A stretch of 64,000 bases of DNA from Actinacidiphila oryziradicis (lineage in GTDB: Bacteria > Actinomycetota > Actinomycetes > Streptomycetales > Streptomycetaceae): assembly GCF_005047355.1 (NCBI RefSeq), contig NZ_SUMC01000019.1:62001-126000 (forward strand). The letters are read 5' to 3'. The position numbers and the translations under genes are program-made. Shown here in pieces: positions 6,916 through 15,314 of the stretch (the stretch's first letter is position 1; every line of letters begins with the position of its first letter). The notes under the pieces are model-generated. The model was given only the letters and a program-made list of their open reading frames with translations. It was not told where the DNA came from and did no database searches.

Positions 6916-8445
6916 TCAGGCCTCGCGGACGCCGTCCACCCGGCGCGGCAGCCCCAGCGGGTTGTCGTCGCGGAGCTCGGCCGGCAGGAGCGCCGGCGGT
7001 GCGTCCTGGTAGACGACGGGGCGGAGCCAGCGCTCGATGGCGGTGCCGCCGACCGAGGTGGACGTCGTCGTGGTCGCCGGGTAGGGCCCACCGTGGTGCT
7101 GGGCCGGGGCGACGGCGACGCCGGTGGGCCAGCCGTTGACGACGACGCGGCCGGCGAGGGGGGTGAGGGAGGCCAGCAGTTCGGTGCCGCGCCCCTCTTC
7201 GCCGGAGGCCTCGGCGGAGGAGAGCTGGAGGGTGGCGGTGAGGTTGCCGGGGAGGCGGGAGAGGACGGCGGCGGCCTCGGCGTCGTCCTCGTAGCGGGCG
7301 ACGACGGTCACCGGGCCGAAGCATTCCTCAAGGAGCAGCTCGTGCGGCCCGTCCTCGGTGAGCCGGGCGGCCGGGACCGTGAGGAATCCGGCGCGCACCG
7401 AGTGCTCGCCGCCCTCGCCGGGGGTGACCGGGGCCTCGACGTCGGGGAGCGCGGCTCGTTCCCGTACGCCGGCGATGAAGGCGTCGCGCATGCGGTGGTC
7501 GAGGAGCACGCCTTCCCCCGTCTCGGCGACGGCCGTGGTGAGGGACTTCAGGAGCCGGTCACCGGCCTCGCCGACGGGGGCGAGGACCAGGCCGGGCTTG
7601 ACGCAGAACTGCCCGACGCCGAGCGTCGCGGACCCCGCCAGGCCCGCGCCGATCTGCTCGGCGCGCTCCTCGGCGGCGGCCTCGGTGATGACGACGGGAT
7701 TGAGGGAGCCCAGCTCGCCGTAGAAGGGGATGGGGGCGGGGCGGGCGGCTGCGGCGTCGAACAGCGCCCGGCCGCCCCGGACCGAGCCGGTGAAGCCGGC
7801 GGCGGAGACAAGCGGGTGCTTGATCAGGTCGATGCCGGCCTGGAAGCCGTGGACGACGGAGACGACATCCGCCGGCAGCCCGACCTGGACCGCCGCCCGG
7901 CGCAGCGCGTTGGCGGCGAGTTCGGAGGTGGCCGGGTGGTCGGGGTGGGCCTTGACGACGACCGGGTTGCCGGCCGCCAGCGCGCTCGCGGTGTCGCCGC
8001 CGGGGACGGAGAAGGCGAGCGGGAAGTTGCTGGCCGAGTAGACCGCGACGACGCCCAGCGGGATCTTGTAGCGCCGTAGATCCGGCCGGGGCGGGGCCAG
8101 TGAGGTATCGGCGTGGTCGATGATCACGTCGAGGAACGCGCCCTCGTCGATGCTGTCGGCGAACGCCCGCAACTGGTACGTGGTGCGCCCGAGTTCGCCG
8201 GTGAGCCGTCCCGGGCCGAGTGCGGTTTCCGCGTCGGCCGCCTCCAGCACCTGCGGTCCGGCCTCTTCCAGCAGATCGGCGGCGGTACGCAGCAGACGGG
8301 CGCGTACGGCGCGGTCGGCGAGCGCCGGGATGGTCGCCGCGGCGGCGCGGACGGCGGTGTCGACCTCCTCGGCCGTGGCCTCCGTCGCCACCTGCTCCCG
8401 CTGCTTCCCCGTGCGAGGGTCGACGCTCCAGACTGGTACAGCCAC
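6916..8445 (-). CDS. NADP-dependent aldehyde dehydrogenase, ketoglutarate-semialdehyde type
   Basis: 509 aa aldehyde dehydrogenase. YSASNFPLAFSVPGGDTASA and PVVVKAHPDHPAT form the cofactor site, GELGSLNP holds the general base E244, and GQFCVKPG holds the catalytic C281. The GQFCxKPG and HPxHPxTS patterns mark the subgroup that oxidises 2,5-dioxopentanoate (alpha-ketoglutarate semialdehyde) in non-phosphorylating sugar-acid and pentose pathways. The start gives MAVPVWSVDPRTG, the usual N-terminus. An IclR regulator is divergent across a 116-bp gap with a palindrome, a typical arrangement for sugar-acid catabolism. The upstream pathway enzymes are not in the window. Confidence 0.88.
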   Translation of the reverse strand: MAVPVWSVDPRTGKQREQVATEATAEEVDTAVRAAAATIPALADRAVRARLLRTAADLLEEAGPQVLEAADAETALGPGRLTGELGRTTYQLRAFADSIDEGAFLDVIIDHADTSLAPPRPDLRRYKIPLGVVAVYSASNFPLAFSVPGGDTASALAAGNPVVVKAHPDHPATSELAANALRRAAVQVGLPADVVSVVHGFQAGIDLIKHPLVSAAGFTGSVRGGRALFDAAAARPAPIPFYGELGSLNPVVITEAAAEERAEQIGAGLAGSATLGVGQFCVKPGLVLAPVGEAGDRLLKSLTTAVAETGEGVLLDHRMRDAFIAGVRERAALPDVEAPVTPGEGGEHSVRAGFLTVPAARLTEDGPHELLLEECFGPVTVVARYEDDAEAAAVLSRLPGNLTATLQLSSAEASGEEGRGTELLASLTPLAGRVVVNGWPTGVAVAPAQHHGGPYPATTTTSTSVGGTAIERWLRPVVYQDAPPALLPAELRDDNPLGLPRRVDGVREA

Positions 8446-8468
8446 CGCGGGTACCTCCAGGTTGTGCC

Positions 8469-8484
8469 GTTCGATATGCTGAAC
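8469..8484. promoter_or_regulatory. Possible IclR-type operator
   Basis: GTTCGATATGCTGAAC, a palindrome with GTTC/GAAC ends, lies between the divergent dehydrogenase and iclR genes. IclR-family sites are often of this TGTTC-N-GAACA kind. Assignment is by position and symmetry only. Confidence 0.45.
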
Positions 8485-8561
8485 AACATCTGCATGTGTG
8501 AATATGAATCTGCTCGGGAGCCTACGTTGGGGGATCCCGGCCGAACAAGAGGGGTCCCGCT

Positions 8562-9350
8562 ATGGCTGCTGGCGAGGGCGGAGGACCTGGCGGACCTGGC
8601 GGGTCACAGGTCAAGTCCGCGGTCCGGACGGTGGAGCTGCTGGAGTTCTTCGCGGGAAGCCCCGGCATGCACAGCCTCGCCGCCGTACAGGAGGCGGTCG
8701 GCTATCCGAAGTCCAGCCTTTACATGCTGCTTCGCACGCTCGTCGAACTGGGCTGGATCGAGACCGACGCCACTGGCACACGCTACGGCATCGGCGTACG
8801 GGCTCTCCTCGTCGGCACCTCCTACATCGACGGCGACGAGGTCGTCGCCGCCGCCCGCCCCACGCTCGACCGGCTCTCGGACGACACCACCGAGACCATC
8901 CACCTCGCCCGCCTCGACGGCACCAACGTCGTCTACCTGGCGACCCGCCAGTCCCAGCACTACCTGCGGCCCTTCACCCGCGTCGGCCGCCGCCTGCCCG
9001 CCCACTCCACCTCCCTGGGCAAGGCTCTGCTGGCGACCTACAGCGACGAGCAAGTGCGGAAGCTGCTCCCCGAGACCCTCGACGCGCTGACCGAGCACAC
9101 CCACACCGACCGCGAGAAGCTCATCGCCGAGCTGGAGCAGGTCCGTGAGCAGGGATACGCCGTCGACCGCGAGGAGAACACCCTCGGCCTGCGCTGCTTC
9201 GGCGTCGCCATCCCTTACCGCACGCCGGCCCGCGACGCCATCAGCTGCTCCGTGCCGGTCGCCCGGCTGACCCCGGCGCACGAACAGCTGATCAAGGACG
9301 CCCTCCTGGACGCCCGGGACCGCCTGACCCTGGCGACCCGTCGGCTGTAG
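8562..9350 (+). CDS. IclR-family transcriptional regulator
   Basis: 262 aa. Residues ~17-80 form the IclR winged helix (VKSAVRTVELLEFFAG, SLAAVQEAVGYPKSSLYMLL). Residues ~85-262 form the GAF-like effector domain, with GRRLPAHSTSLGKALLA and YAVDREENTLGLRCFGVAIP, both standard IclR signatures. ATG 8562 has GAGGGG upstream. It is divergent from the semialdehyde dehydrogenase and probably controls it in response to a sugar acid or its product; the effector cannot be named. Confidence 0.9.
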   Translation: MAAGEGGGPGGPGGSQVKSAVRTVELLEFFAGSPGMHSLAAVQEAVGYPKSSLYMLLRTLVELGWIETDATGTRYGIGVRALLVGTSYIDGDEVVAAARPTLDRLSDDTTETIHLARLDGTNVVYLATRQSQHYLRPFTRVGRRLPAHSTSLGKALLATYSDEQVRKLLPETLDALTEHTHTDREKLIAELEQVREQGYAVDREENTLGLRCFGVAIPYRTPARDAISCSVPVARLTPAHEQLIKDALLDARDRLTLATRRL

Positions 9351-9388
9351 CTTCCGTGTACCTTCCGGCCTGCCCACCGGCCTGGGGG

Positions 9389-10285
9389 TCAGAAGAAGTC
9401 GCCGCGGACCTCGACCGCGCCACCCGTGCCGCCACCCCGCGCCGCGTACAGATCGCCGCCCGCGTCCCGGACGCCCTTCGCGTGGTTGTACTGCCCCGCG
9501 AAGGTGTACGTCCCGGCGGCGAGTGTCTTGCCGCTCTTGAGCGTCCAGCGGTAGACCAGCGCACCGTTGTCCTCGGTGATGGTCACCGTGTAGTTGTCCG
9601 CCGCGAGCGTCGACCACGAACCGGTGCTGGCAACCGAACCGGTCAGGGCGATCCGCAGCTCGACGGTGAGCGTGGTCAGCGGCTTCTCGTTCTTGACCGT
9701 GACATCGCTCTCCGCCCAGAAGGTGTTGCTGTTCTTGGCCACCAAGCCGTCCGACCACAGGTAGCCGTCCCGCGGGTGGTTGCCGCGGCGTGTGTCCGGC
9801 GAGGCCGAGGAGGAGGCCCCGGCCGACGGATTGCCGGTCGGCGTATGCACCATGCCGGGAGCGGGGTTCGTCGTGCCGCCCGTGCCGGGTGAGGAGGTCA
9901 CCGGCTTGTGGGTCGGTGACCGGGTCGGCATCGACAGGTCCGGCGGCGCCGCCGGACCTGGGGAGGTCACCACCGACTGGCCGCCGTGGTCCTTGCCGTC
10001 CGTGGTCAGCCCCACTGCCAGCCCGCCCACGGCGAAAGCGCTCACCAGCCCGGCGGTCACCCCGACCACCCGCGCCCACGGTGCCGGTCCGATCGGCGAC
10101 CGGTGGCCGCCCCGGCCGAGCCAGCCGCCCCGGGCCGCCGGGCGGGGCGCGGCCATGCCGTGCTCGACCCGCCTCAGCATGCGCTCCCGGTCCGGCCGGT
10201 GCGAGTCCGCCGCCTCCCGCAGCTGGGTCCGCAGGTCGCTGAGCACCTCCGGACGCCGCTCGTCGTTGTTGTAAGGGTCGCCCAT
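9389..10285 (-). CDS. Single-pass membrane protein linked to SigE-like sigma factor
   Basis: 298 aa. Residues 1-65 are charged and cytoplasmic (LSDLRTQLREAADSHRPDRE), one transmembrane helix spans ~72-92 (VVGVTAGLVSAFAVGGLAVG), then comes a Pro/Ser/Thr-rich linker (~95-170). An outer beta-rich domain (~173-298) contains DGYLWSDGLVAKNSNTFWAE and TYTFAGQYNHAKGVRDAGGD. Its ATG shares one base with the sigma-factor stop (TGATG), so translation is coupled. Such partners often act as anti-sigma factors, but no ZAS or RsgI motif is seen; the sensing role is inferred from position. Outer-domain function unknown. Confidence 0.75.
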   Translation of the reverse strand: MGDPYNNDERRPEVLSDLRTQLREAADSHRPDRERMLRRVEHGMAAPRPAARGGWLGRGGHRSPIGPAPWARVVGVTAGLVSAFAVGGLAVGLTTDGKDHGGQSVVTSPGPAAPPDLSMPTRSPTHKPVTSSPGTGGTTNPAPGMVHTPTGNPSAGASSSASPDTRRGNHPRDGYLWSDGLVAKNSNTFWAESDVTVKNEKPLTTLTVELRIALTGSVASTGSWSTLAADNYTVTITEDNGALVYRWTLKSGKTLAAGTYTFAGQYNHAKGVRDAGGDLYAARGGGTGGAVEVRGDFF

Positions 10286-10878
10286 CAGTTCCTCCGTCCC
10301 GCATGTCCGGCGGCTGCCGCCGTCTCGCTGCCGCCGCTGCGCCGTCCGCGGGGTGCGCCCAGATCCCGTACGGCATCGGAACCGCCCAACAGCCGCTCAA
10401 GCTCGGCGATCCCGCGCGAGGTCTGGCTCTTCACGGTACCGACCGATATCCCGAGCGTCGCGGCGGTCTCCCGCTCCGACAGATCGAACGCGTGCCGCAG
10501 CACCACGCAGGCGCGCTTGCGGAACGGCAGCCGTCGCAGCGCCTCCCGTACATCGAGCACCGCCGGCACATCGGGATCATCGGTCCGCTCACTGCGCTGC
10601 GACCAGAACAACGCGACTCTGCGACGCTCCCGCACCATGCTTCGTATGCGCGTACGGGCCAGGTTGGCCACCACTCCACGGGCGTACGCGGCTGGATGGT
10701 CGGCGGCTCTCACTCGGTCCCACTGGTGCCACATCGCGACCAGCGCGTCCGCGGCCAGGTCGTCGGCCGCGTCCGAATCGCCGGTCAGAAGGTAGGCCAG
10801 CCGGGCCAGTTCGGCATAGTGCCGTTCGAAGAACTCGTGGAACTCGGCGGCAGCCGCGGTGTCTATGGCTGTGCCCAC
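10285..10878 (-). CDS. SigE-family RNA polymerase sigma factor (ECF)
   Basis: 197 aa. Region 2: FHEFFERHYAELARLAYLLT, then DAADDLAADALVAMWHQWD. Region 4: EALRRLPFRKRACVVLRHAF, then LSERETAATLGISVGTVKSQ. The layout and the F..F...H....RLAYLLTGD start are typical of the actinobacterial SigE-like ECF group. GTG 10878 is chosen because GAGAGG lies just upstream and homology starts there; the open frame extends 33 codons further. It is the first gene of a two-gene operon with a coupled membrane protein. Confidence 0.88.
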   Translation of the reverse strand: MGTAIDTAAAAEFHEFFERHYAELARLAYLLTGDSDAADDLAADALVAMWHQWDRVRAADHPAAYARGVVANLARTRIRSMVRERRRVALFWSQRSERTDDPDVPAVLDVREALRRLPFRKRACVVLRHAFDLSERETAATLGISVGTVKSQTSRGIAELERLLGGSDAVRDLGAPRGRRSGGSETAAAAGHAGRRN

Positions 10879-11342
10879 GATGACCTCTCCCCTTGCCTCG
10901 CTGTGCGCCGCCGCGTTCGCGAATTGGTGCGTGAGCGTAGCAGTGTGGGGGCGGCTGTTCGAGGTCACAGGGATCAAAACTGAACAAATAACACCACTGG
11001 TCCGGGCCCCGACGGGGCGGCCCGAAAATCTGGATCTCGCGGCAGCCTTCCCGCGACCAGCGGGGGCAACCAGTCTGTGGGACTCGCAGGTTGGCCCCTC
11101 CGTGTCCCACCCCCGCCACCCGTGGCCGGGCCAGTGCTCCGGCCCCGGTCAACGGCCCCGCCACGGGCGGCTATTACGCACACCGCACCCGGGACCGCGG
11201 CAGGGCGCCCATCCGCTGTTCGATCTCGGTGCGGACGGTGCGGACGGTGAGAGAGTTGCGCACGGTGCCGGCGGTGAGGGGGCGCCGGCGATGAGGGGGG
11301 GTGTGCGGGCCGTGGCTGTTCACTGCCTCGTACAGTGCACAT
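10879..11342. other. Intergenic, no gene recognised
   Basis: 464 bp between the divergent sigma-factor and amidohydrolase genes. It holds a GC-rich hairpin at about 11005-11020 (GGGCCCCGACGGGGC) and a short GTGCGGACG tandem near 11230-11250. No frame in it resembles a protein I know. Confidence 0.6.
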
Positions 11343-12425
11343 ATGGCTGATCTGCACATCAGGGGCCGAGTGCTCGTCGGGCCCGAGGACGTCCGGGACG
11401 AGCTGTGGGTCGTCGACGGCCGCATCACCTACGACCGCCCCGCCACGGCTCGCGACCTCCGCACGACGGACGGCTGGGTACTGCCCGGCCTCGTTGACGC
11501 CCACTGCCATGTGGGCCTCGGGGTCGACGGTCCGGTCGACGCCGCCGTCTCGGAGAAGCAGGCCCTCACCGACCGCGACGCCGGGACCCTGCTCCTCCGC
11601 GACGCCGGCTCCCCGTCCGACACCCGCTGGGTCGACGACCGCGAGGACCTGCCCCGCATCATCCGGGCCGGCCGTCACATCGCCCGTACCCGCCGCTACA
11701 TCCGCAATTTCGCCTGGGAGGTCGAGCCCGAGGACCTCGTCGCCTACGTGACGCAGGAGGCCCGCCGCGGCGACGGCTGGGTCAAACTCGTCGGCGACTG
11801 GATCGACCGCGAGGCCGGTGACCTCACCGCGTGCTGGCCGCGCGGTGCCGTCGAGGCCGCCATCGCCGCCGCCCATTCCGAGGGCGCCCGCGTCACCGCC
11901 CACTGCTTCGCCGAGGACTCCCTTCCCGACCTTGTCGAGGCCGGCATCGACTGCGTCGAGCATGCCACCGGCCTCACCGAGGACACCATCCCGCTCTTCG
12001 CCGCCCATGGCGTCGCCATCGTCCCCACCCTGGTCAACATCGCCACCTTCCCCGCCCTCGCCGCCCCGGGCGAAGCCAAGTACCCCCGCTGGGCCGCCCA
12101 TATGCTCCGCCTCCACGCCCGCCGTTACGACACCGTCCGGTCCGCCTACGACGCCGGCATCGCCATCTACGCCGGCACCGACGCCGGTGGCTCCCTCGCC
12201 CACGGCCTCATCGCCGATGAGGTCGCCGAGCTGATCCTGGCCGGCATCCCGGCCCTCGACGCCCTCTCCGCCTCCACCTGGGGAGCGCGCGAGTGGCTCG
12301 GCCGGGAGGGGCTTACGGAAGGCGCTCCGGCGGACCTGGTCGTGTACGGGGAGGACCCGCGCGCAGACGTGCGGGTGCTGGCCGCCCCGAAGCGCGTTGT
12401 GCTGCGGGGGCAGGTAGTGGGCTGA
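11343..12425 (+). CDS. Metal-dependent amidohydrolase
   Basis: 360 aa amidohydrolase-superfamily enzyme. An N-terminal beta domain leads to LPGLVDAHCHVGLG (HxH metal ligands). VKLVGDW carries the lysine position that is often carboxylated. VTAHCFAEDS and CVEHATGL supply two further histidines, and YAGTDAGGSL the metal-binding aspartate. The C-terminal EGAPADLVVYGEDPR is the closing beta domain typical of imidazolonepropionase/prolidase-like members. ATG 11343 follows directly on a CAT-rich promoter region. Probably hydrolyses a cyclic amide or dipeptide in the cytoplasm; the substrate is unknown. No operon partner is evident. Confidence 0.88.
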   Translation: MADLHIRGRVLVGPEDVRDELWVVDGRITYDRPATARDLRTTDGWVLPGLVDAHCHVGLGVDGPVDAAVSEKQALTDRDAGTLLLRDAGSPSDTRWVDDREDLPRIIRAGRHIARTRRYIRNFAWEVEPEDLVAYVTQEARRGDGWVKLVGDWIDREAGDLTACWPRGAVEAAIAAAHSEGARVTAHCFAEDSLPDLVEAGIDCVEHATGLTEDTIPLFAAHGVAIVPTLVNIATFPALAAPGEAKYPRWAAHMLRLHARRYDTVRSAYDAGIAIYAGTDAGGSLAHGLIADEVAELILAGIPALDALSASTWGAREWLGREGLTEGAPADLVVYGEDPRADVRVLAAPKRVVLRGQVVG

Positions 12426-12572
12426 CGCGCCCCCTCACGTGCGCTTGCGCCGATCGGGTGAACTGTGCGCCGTCGGGCTATCAGCGGAACGGGATATTCC
12501 GTTCAATGAGGTGTCAGAGCCTCCGGCCCGGAGGACGGCCGGGGGCTGCGGCAGCTCGCCTCGGGGGCAAGC

Positions 12573-13893
12573 ATGGTCGGTCAGGGTCCGCAGAAGTATC
12601 CGGGTGCTTCGAGGAAGTACTGGTACCAGGACGACTACGGCGGGGACGTGATGGAGGTAACACCGTCGTCCTGCACACGACGGAGGGCCGGACGGTGCCG
12701 TCGTACGGAGGTGGGAGCGTCGCGCCGAATCTGACGGCGCTTCCGGACCTCGACGCACGGAAGCTGGTCTGGTATCAGCACTTCGACATCGACATCTCGT
12801 CCAGAGCCCTGGCCAACAGGCCGGGCGGGGTGGAGACGAACACGCTCAACGTGTGCCAGGTGGAGCTGGTCGGCACGTGTGATCCGAAGACGCACGCCGA
12901 GTGGGGCGACGCGCCGCACATCTACTGGCCCCAGGCGCCGGAGTGGGCGCTGCGCGAGGTGGCGCGTTATCTGGCGTGGATGCAGCAGGAGCACGGGGTG
13001 CCATTGAGCGGGCCCAAGGCGTGGCTGCCGTATCCGGAGTCGGCCGGGAGCAGGAACGGGCAGCGGATGTCGGGAAAGGCGTGGAACGCCTTCAAGGGGA
13101 TCTGCGGGCATCAGCATGTGCCGGAGAACTGTGTGCATCCGGACACACCCATCCTGCGAGCCGATCTCACCTGGGTTCCTGCCGCTGATCTCCGAGTGGG
13201 AGAAGAGATCGTTTCCTTCGACGAGGAGACGATCGCGGTGGGCAGCACCAACGGCGGACGCAGGTACCGCCGTGGAGTGGTGACACGCAACGATCCGGGG
13301 CTGAAGGACTCGTACCGGGTCGGGACGGCCGGCGGTGAGGTGGTGGCCACGGCCGATCATCCGTGGCTGGTGCGAATTCCGTTTGCGAACCGGGGGTCCC
13401 GGACCGCCTGGGTCGTGAGCAGGGATCTGGTCCCGCTCGATCACCGGATCATCAGCATCGGCAGGCCCTGGGGGCTGGAGGACACCGGCATCGTCGGCCG
13501 GCCGGCGCTCCGGATGCCGACGGCCACGCCTTCGCCGGGGGACAGGACGGCTCATGGGCCGACGCCGGCCAGGTGGGCGGGGCGGTCCTCGACCGGGGGT
13601 CGTGCCGCTCGACGGGGATTCTATTGCCCGAGCAGTCCGGGCGGCCCCAGTGGCTTCTCCCGGCGGCGGAGCGTACGTGGGAGGGCGCGATGGTCGGCAG
13701 GACGACCGGCGACGTGGTCGTCCTCGGGCTGGAACACATCGGGGAGCAGCCGATCGCATCGATCTCCACATCCACCCGCACCTATATCGCGAACGGCTTG
13801 CTGTGCCACAACTCCCATGGGGATCCGGGTGCGATCGACTTCGCGGCGCTGCTCACCTACGCCAAGGAGGACGCGGGCGTCGATCCGGGTTGA
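12573..13893 (+). pseudogene. Peptidoglycan amidase-like gene interrupted by an intein and two frameshifts
   Basis: The frame from ATG 12573 reads MVGQGPQKYPGASRKYWYQD and DYGGDVMEV. At about 12658 one base is missing and the protein continues in the next frame as NTVVLHTTEGRTVPSYGGGS through KAWNAFKGICGHQHVPEN (ends 13129). An intein (13130-13812) follows, then SHGDPGAIDFAALLTYAKED to TGA 13893. The host resembles Streptomyces N-acetylmuramoyl-alanine amidase/PGRP-like proteins: H in VLHTTEG and H in HGDPG would bind zinc. A second one-base loss lies inside the intein at ~13475-13505. As written the gene cannot make a full product; sequencing error, recent decay or recoding are the options. 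Confidence 0.82.
13130..13812 (+). mobile_element. Intein (HINT domain) in the amidase-like gene, frameshifted
   Basis: Begins at Cys1 CVHPDTPILRADLTWVPAAD (block A). Block B is GEVVATADHPWLV with the T-x-x-H pattern. It ends RTYIANGLLCHN with His-Asn (blocks F/G), followed by Ser as +1 residue. All splicing residues are present. It spans 683 nt, one short of 228 codons. The middle contains PAGAPDADGHAF, resembling the core of a LAGLIDADG motif, so it may be the stump of a lost homing endonuclease (inference). The reading frame changes between WGLEDT and DADGHAF, so splicing-competent precursor cannot be made as the sequence stands. The insertion point lies inside the conserved HVPEN/HGDPG active-site motif, as is usual for inteins. 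Confidence 0.85.
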
Positions 13894-14181
13894 CGCGGCG
13901 TGACGCGCGGCGCACGTCGGTCGTTGTCTGTGACCGCGTGCGCCACTTTGACCTGTTGCTCGGGCCACAGGCGGGAACGGGCGTACTGAAAGGTGCGAAC
14001 GAATTCGAACGTAACGGCGGAAACCACCCATTGGAGTGAACTGACGCCAGGCGGCGGCGCATTCACTCCCGGTGCGTAAATATTGCGGGGTCGGAGTTGC
14101 CGACGAGCGCGCTGTTACTTCAGTGGCGCCGGTGGCCCTTGACCATTCGTACTGCCATGCCATTCGTGGGGGGTTCCCATT

Positions 14182-15222
14182 TTGTACAGCGCTACCTTCA
14201 GCATGCCCGCACGCCGTTCGGCGGCTGTCACCGCAGCCGCGGCCGCCCTGCTGCTCGCCGCGGCGCCCGCCCAGGCGACCGGCGGACCGGCGGAGGGAGG
14301 AACGGGCGAGGGCAGGGCGTCGGCCGCCGTCCTGCGGACGGGACTCGACGTCTCGCTGCTCGACAAGACGGCCGGTGTGCCACTGAACCTCTCGCTCAAT
14401 GAGGTGCAGGCGCCGGCCAGCGCCGAAAAGACCGCGTTGACCGCGAAGCTGGACGGGGTGGACCACGGCACGCCCTTCAACGTCCTGCGGGCAGAGGTCG
14501 CCACGGCGCGGGCAACCGTGGACAAGCACAAGGCCGAGGGCTACGTGAATCTGGTACGGGCGCAGGTGCATGTGCCGGGGCTGCCACTGCTCGGGCTGAT
14601 AAAGCTGCGCGCGGTGACGTCGGAGGCGACGTGTGAGGCGGGCAAGCGACCGACGGCGGCGTCCAATCTGCTCGGGGACGTGGTGGTCCTCGGCAAGAAG
14701 GTCACGGTGACGGCCGGCGGTCCGACGAATGTCACGGTGCCGGGGGTGGGGGAGGTGCGGCTCCATCTGTCCAAGGCGGAGACCACCTCCCGTACCGCGG
14801 CGGCGACGGCGCTTGAGCTGGACGTCAGGGTCAAACCGCTGAATCTGAACGTCGCGGAGGTCGCCGGTCGGATGACGCTGGCCAAGGCGAGCTGCGAGTC
14901 ACCCAAGGGCGGCGGTACTTCCTCGTCCGCAGGTGATCCCAGCGGTGCCCCCAGCAGTGAGCCCGCCAGCGGTTCTGCCGGTGCACCCGCCGACGGCGCA
15001 CCGACCCCGACCGCCGCGAAGGCGGACGGCGAGGCTGACACAAAGGTCGGGACCGGGACCAGGACCGGTTCCGGGGCCGCGGCCCAGGGCCTCGCCGAGA
15101 CCGGTGCCGGTTCCAGCACTCCCTTCCTCGCCGCCGGGGCAGGCGCCCTGGTCGTGGTCGGTGCCGGAGTGCTCTACGCCGTCCGTCGCCGCAAGGCGGC
15201 GGCTGAGGACGCCCGGGCCTGA
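14182..15222 (+). CDS. Secreted LAXTG-type cell-wall surface protein
   Basis: 346 aa. Signal peptide ~1-33 (AAVTAAAAALLLAAAPAQA). A beta-rich body ~45-245 has two cysteines (SEATCEAG and AKASCESPKG) that could pair. A Ser/Pro/Ala/Thr-rich wall-spanning stretch lies at ~248-305. The sorting signal is LAETG, then a hydrophobic helix (AAGAGALVVVGAGVLYAV) and RRRK. LAXTG plus helix plus basic tail is a sortase E substrate in Streptomyces. I recall the same gene (SCO1860) beside the cob operon in S. coelicolor. The TTG at 14182 has a G-rich stretch upstream; ATG 14203 is equally possible and still keeps the signal peptide. Confidence 0.88.
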   Translation: MYSATFSMPARRSAAVTAAAAALLLAAAPAQATGGPAEGGTGEGRASAAVLRTGLDVSLLDKTAGVPLNLSLNEVQAPASAEKTALTAKLDGVDHGTPFNVLRAEVATARATVDKHKAEGYVNLVRAQVHVPGLPLLGLIKLRAVTSEATCEAGKRPTAASNLLGDVVVLGKKVTVTAGGPTNVTVPGVGEVRLHLSKAETTSRTAAATALELDVRVKPLNLNVAEVAGRMTLAKASCESPKGGGTSSSAGDPSGAPSSEPASGSAGAPADGAPTPTAAKADGEADTKVGTGTRTGSGAAAQGLAETGAGSSTPFLAAGAGALVVVGAGVLYAVRRRKAAAEDARA

Positions 15223-15266
15223 CGGACCCGGGTGGCCCCGGGGGGGCCAGGGGCCGGGGGGAGAGC

Positions 15267-15303
15267 GTGGAGGGTGGCGACAGTGTCCGGCGCCGCCCTC
15301 CAC
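15267..15303. terminator. Bidirectional hairpin between surface protein and cob operon
   Basis: 13-bp arms GTGGAGGGTGGCG and CGCCGCCCTCCAC (one G-T pair) with an 11-nt loop, lying between two convergent genes. It is the likely 3' end of the whole cobalamin operon. Confidence 0.75.
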
Positions 15304-15314
15304 ATCTGCCGCGC

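Noticed and set aside
6726-7091. Minus-strand frame containing GRSSAGQSSGFQTRTSQLRI
   Set aside because: This peptide is the well-known false translation of a tRNA gene; it overlaps the tRNA-Trp-like gene.
10285-10977. Longer sigma factor from 10977
   Set aside because: The extra 33 residues look like noise and the GTG at 10878 has GAGAGG and the conserved beginning.
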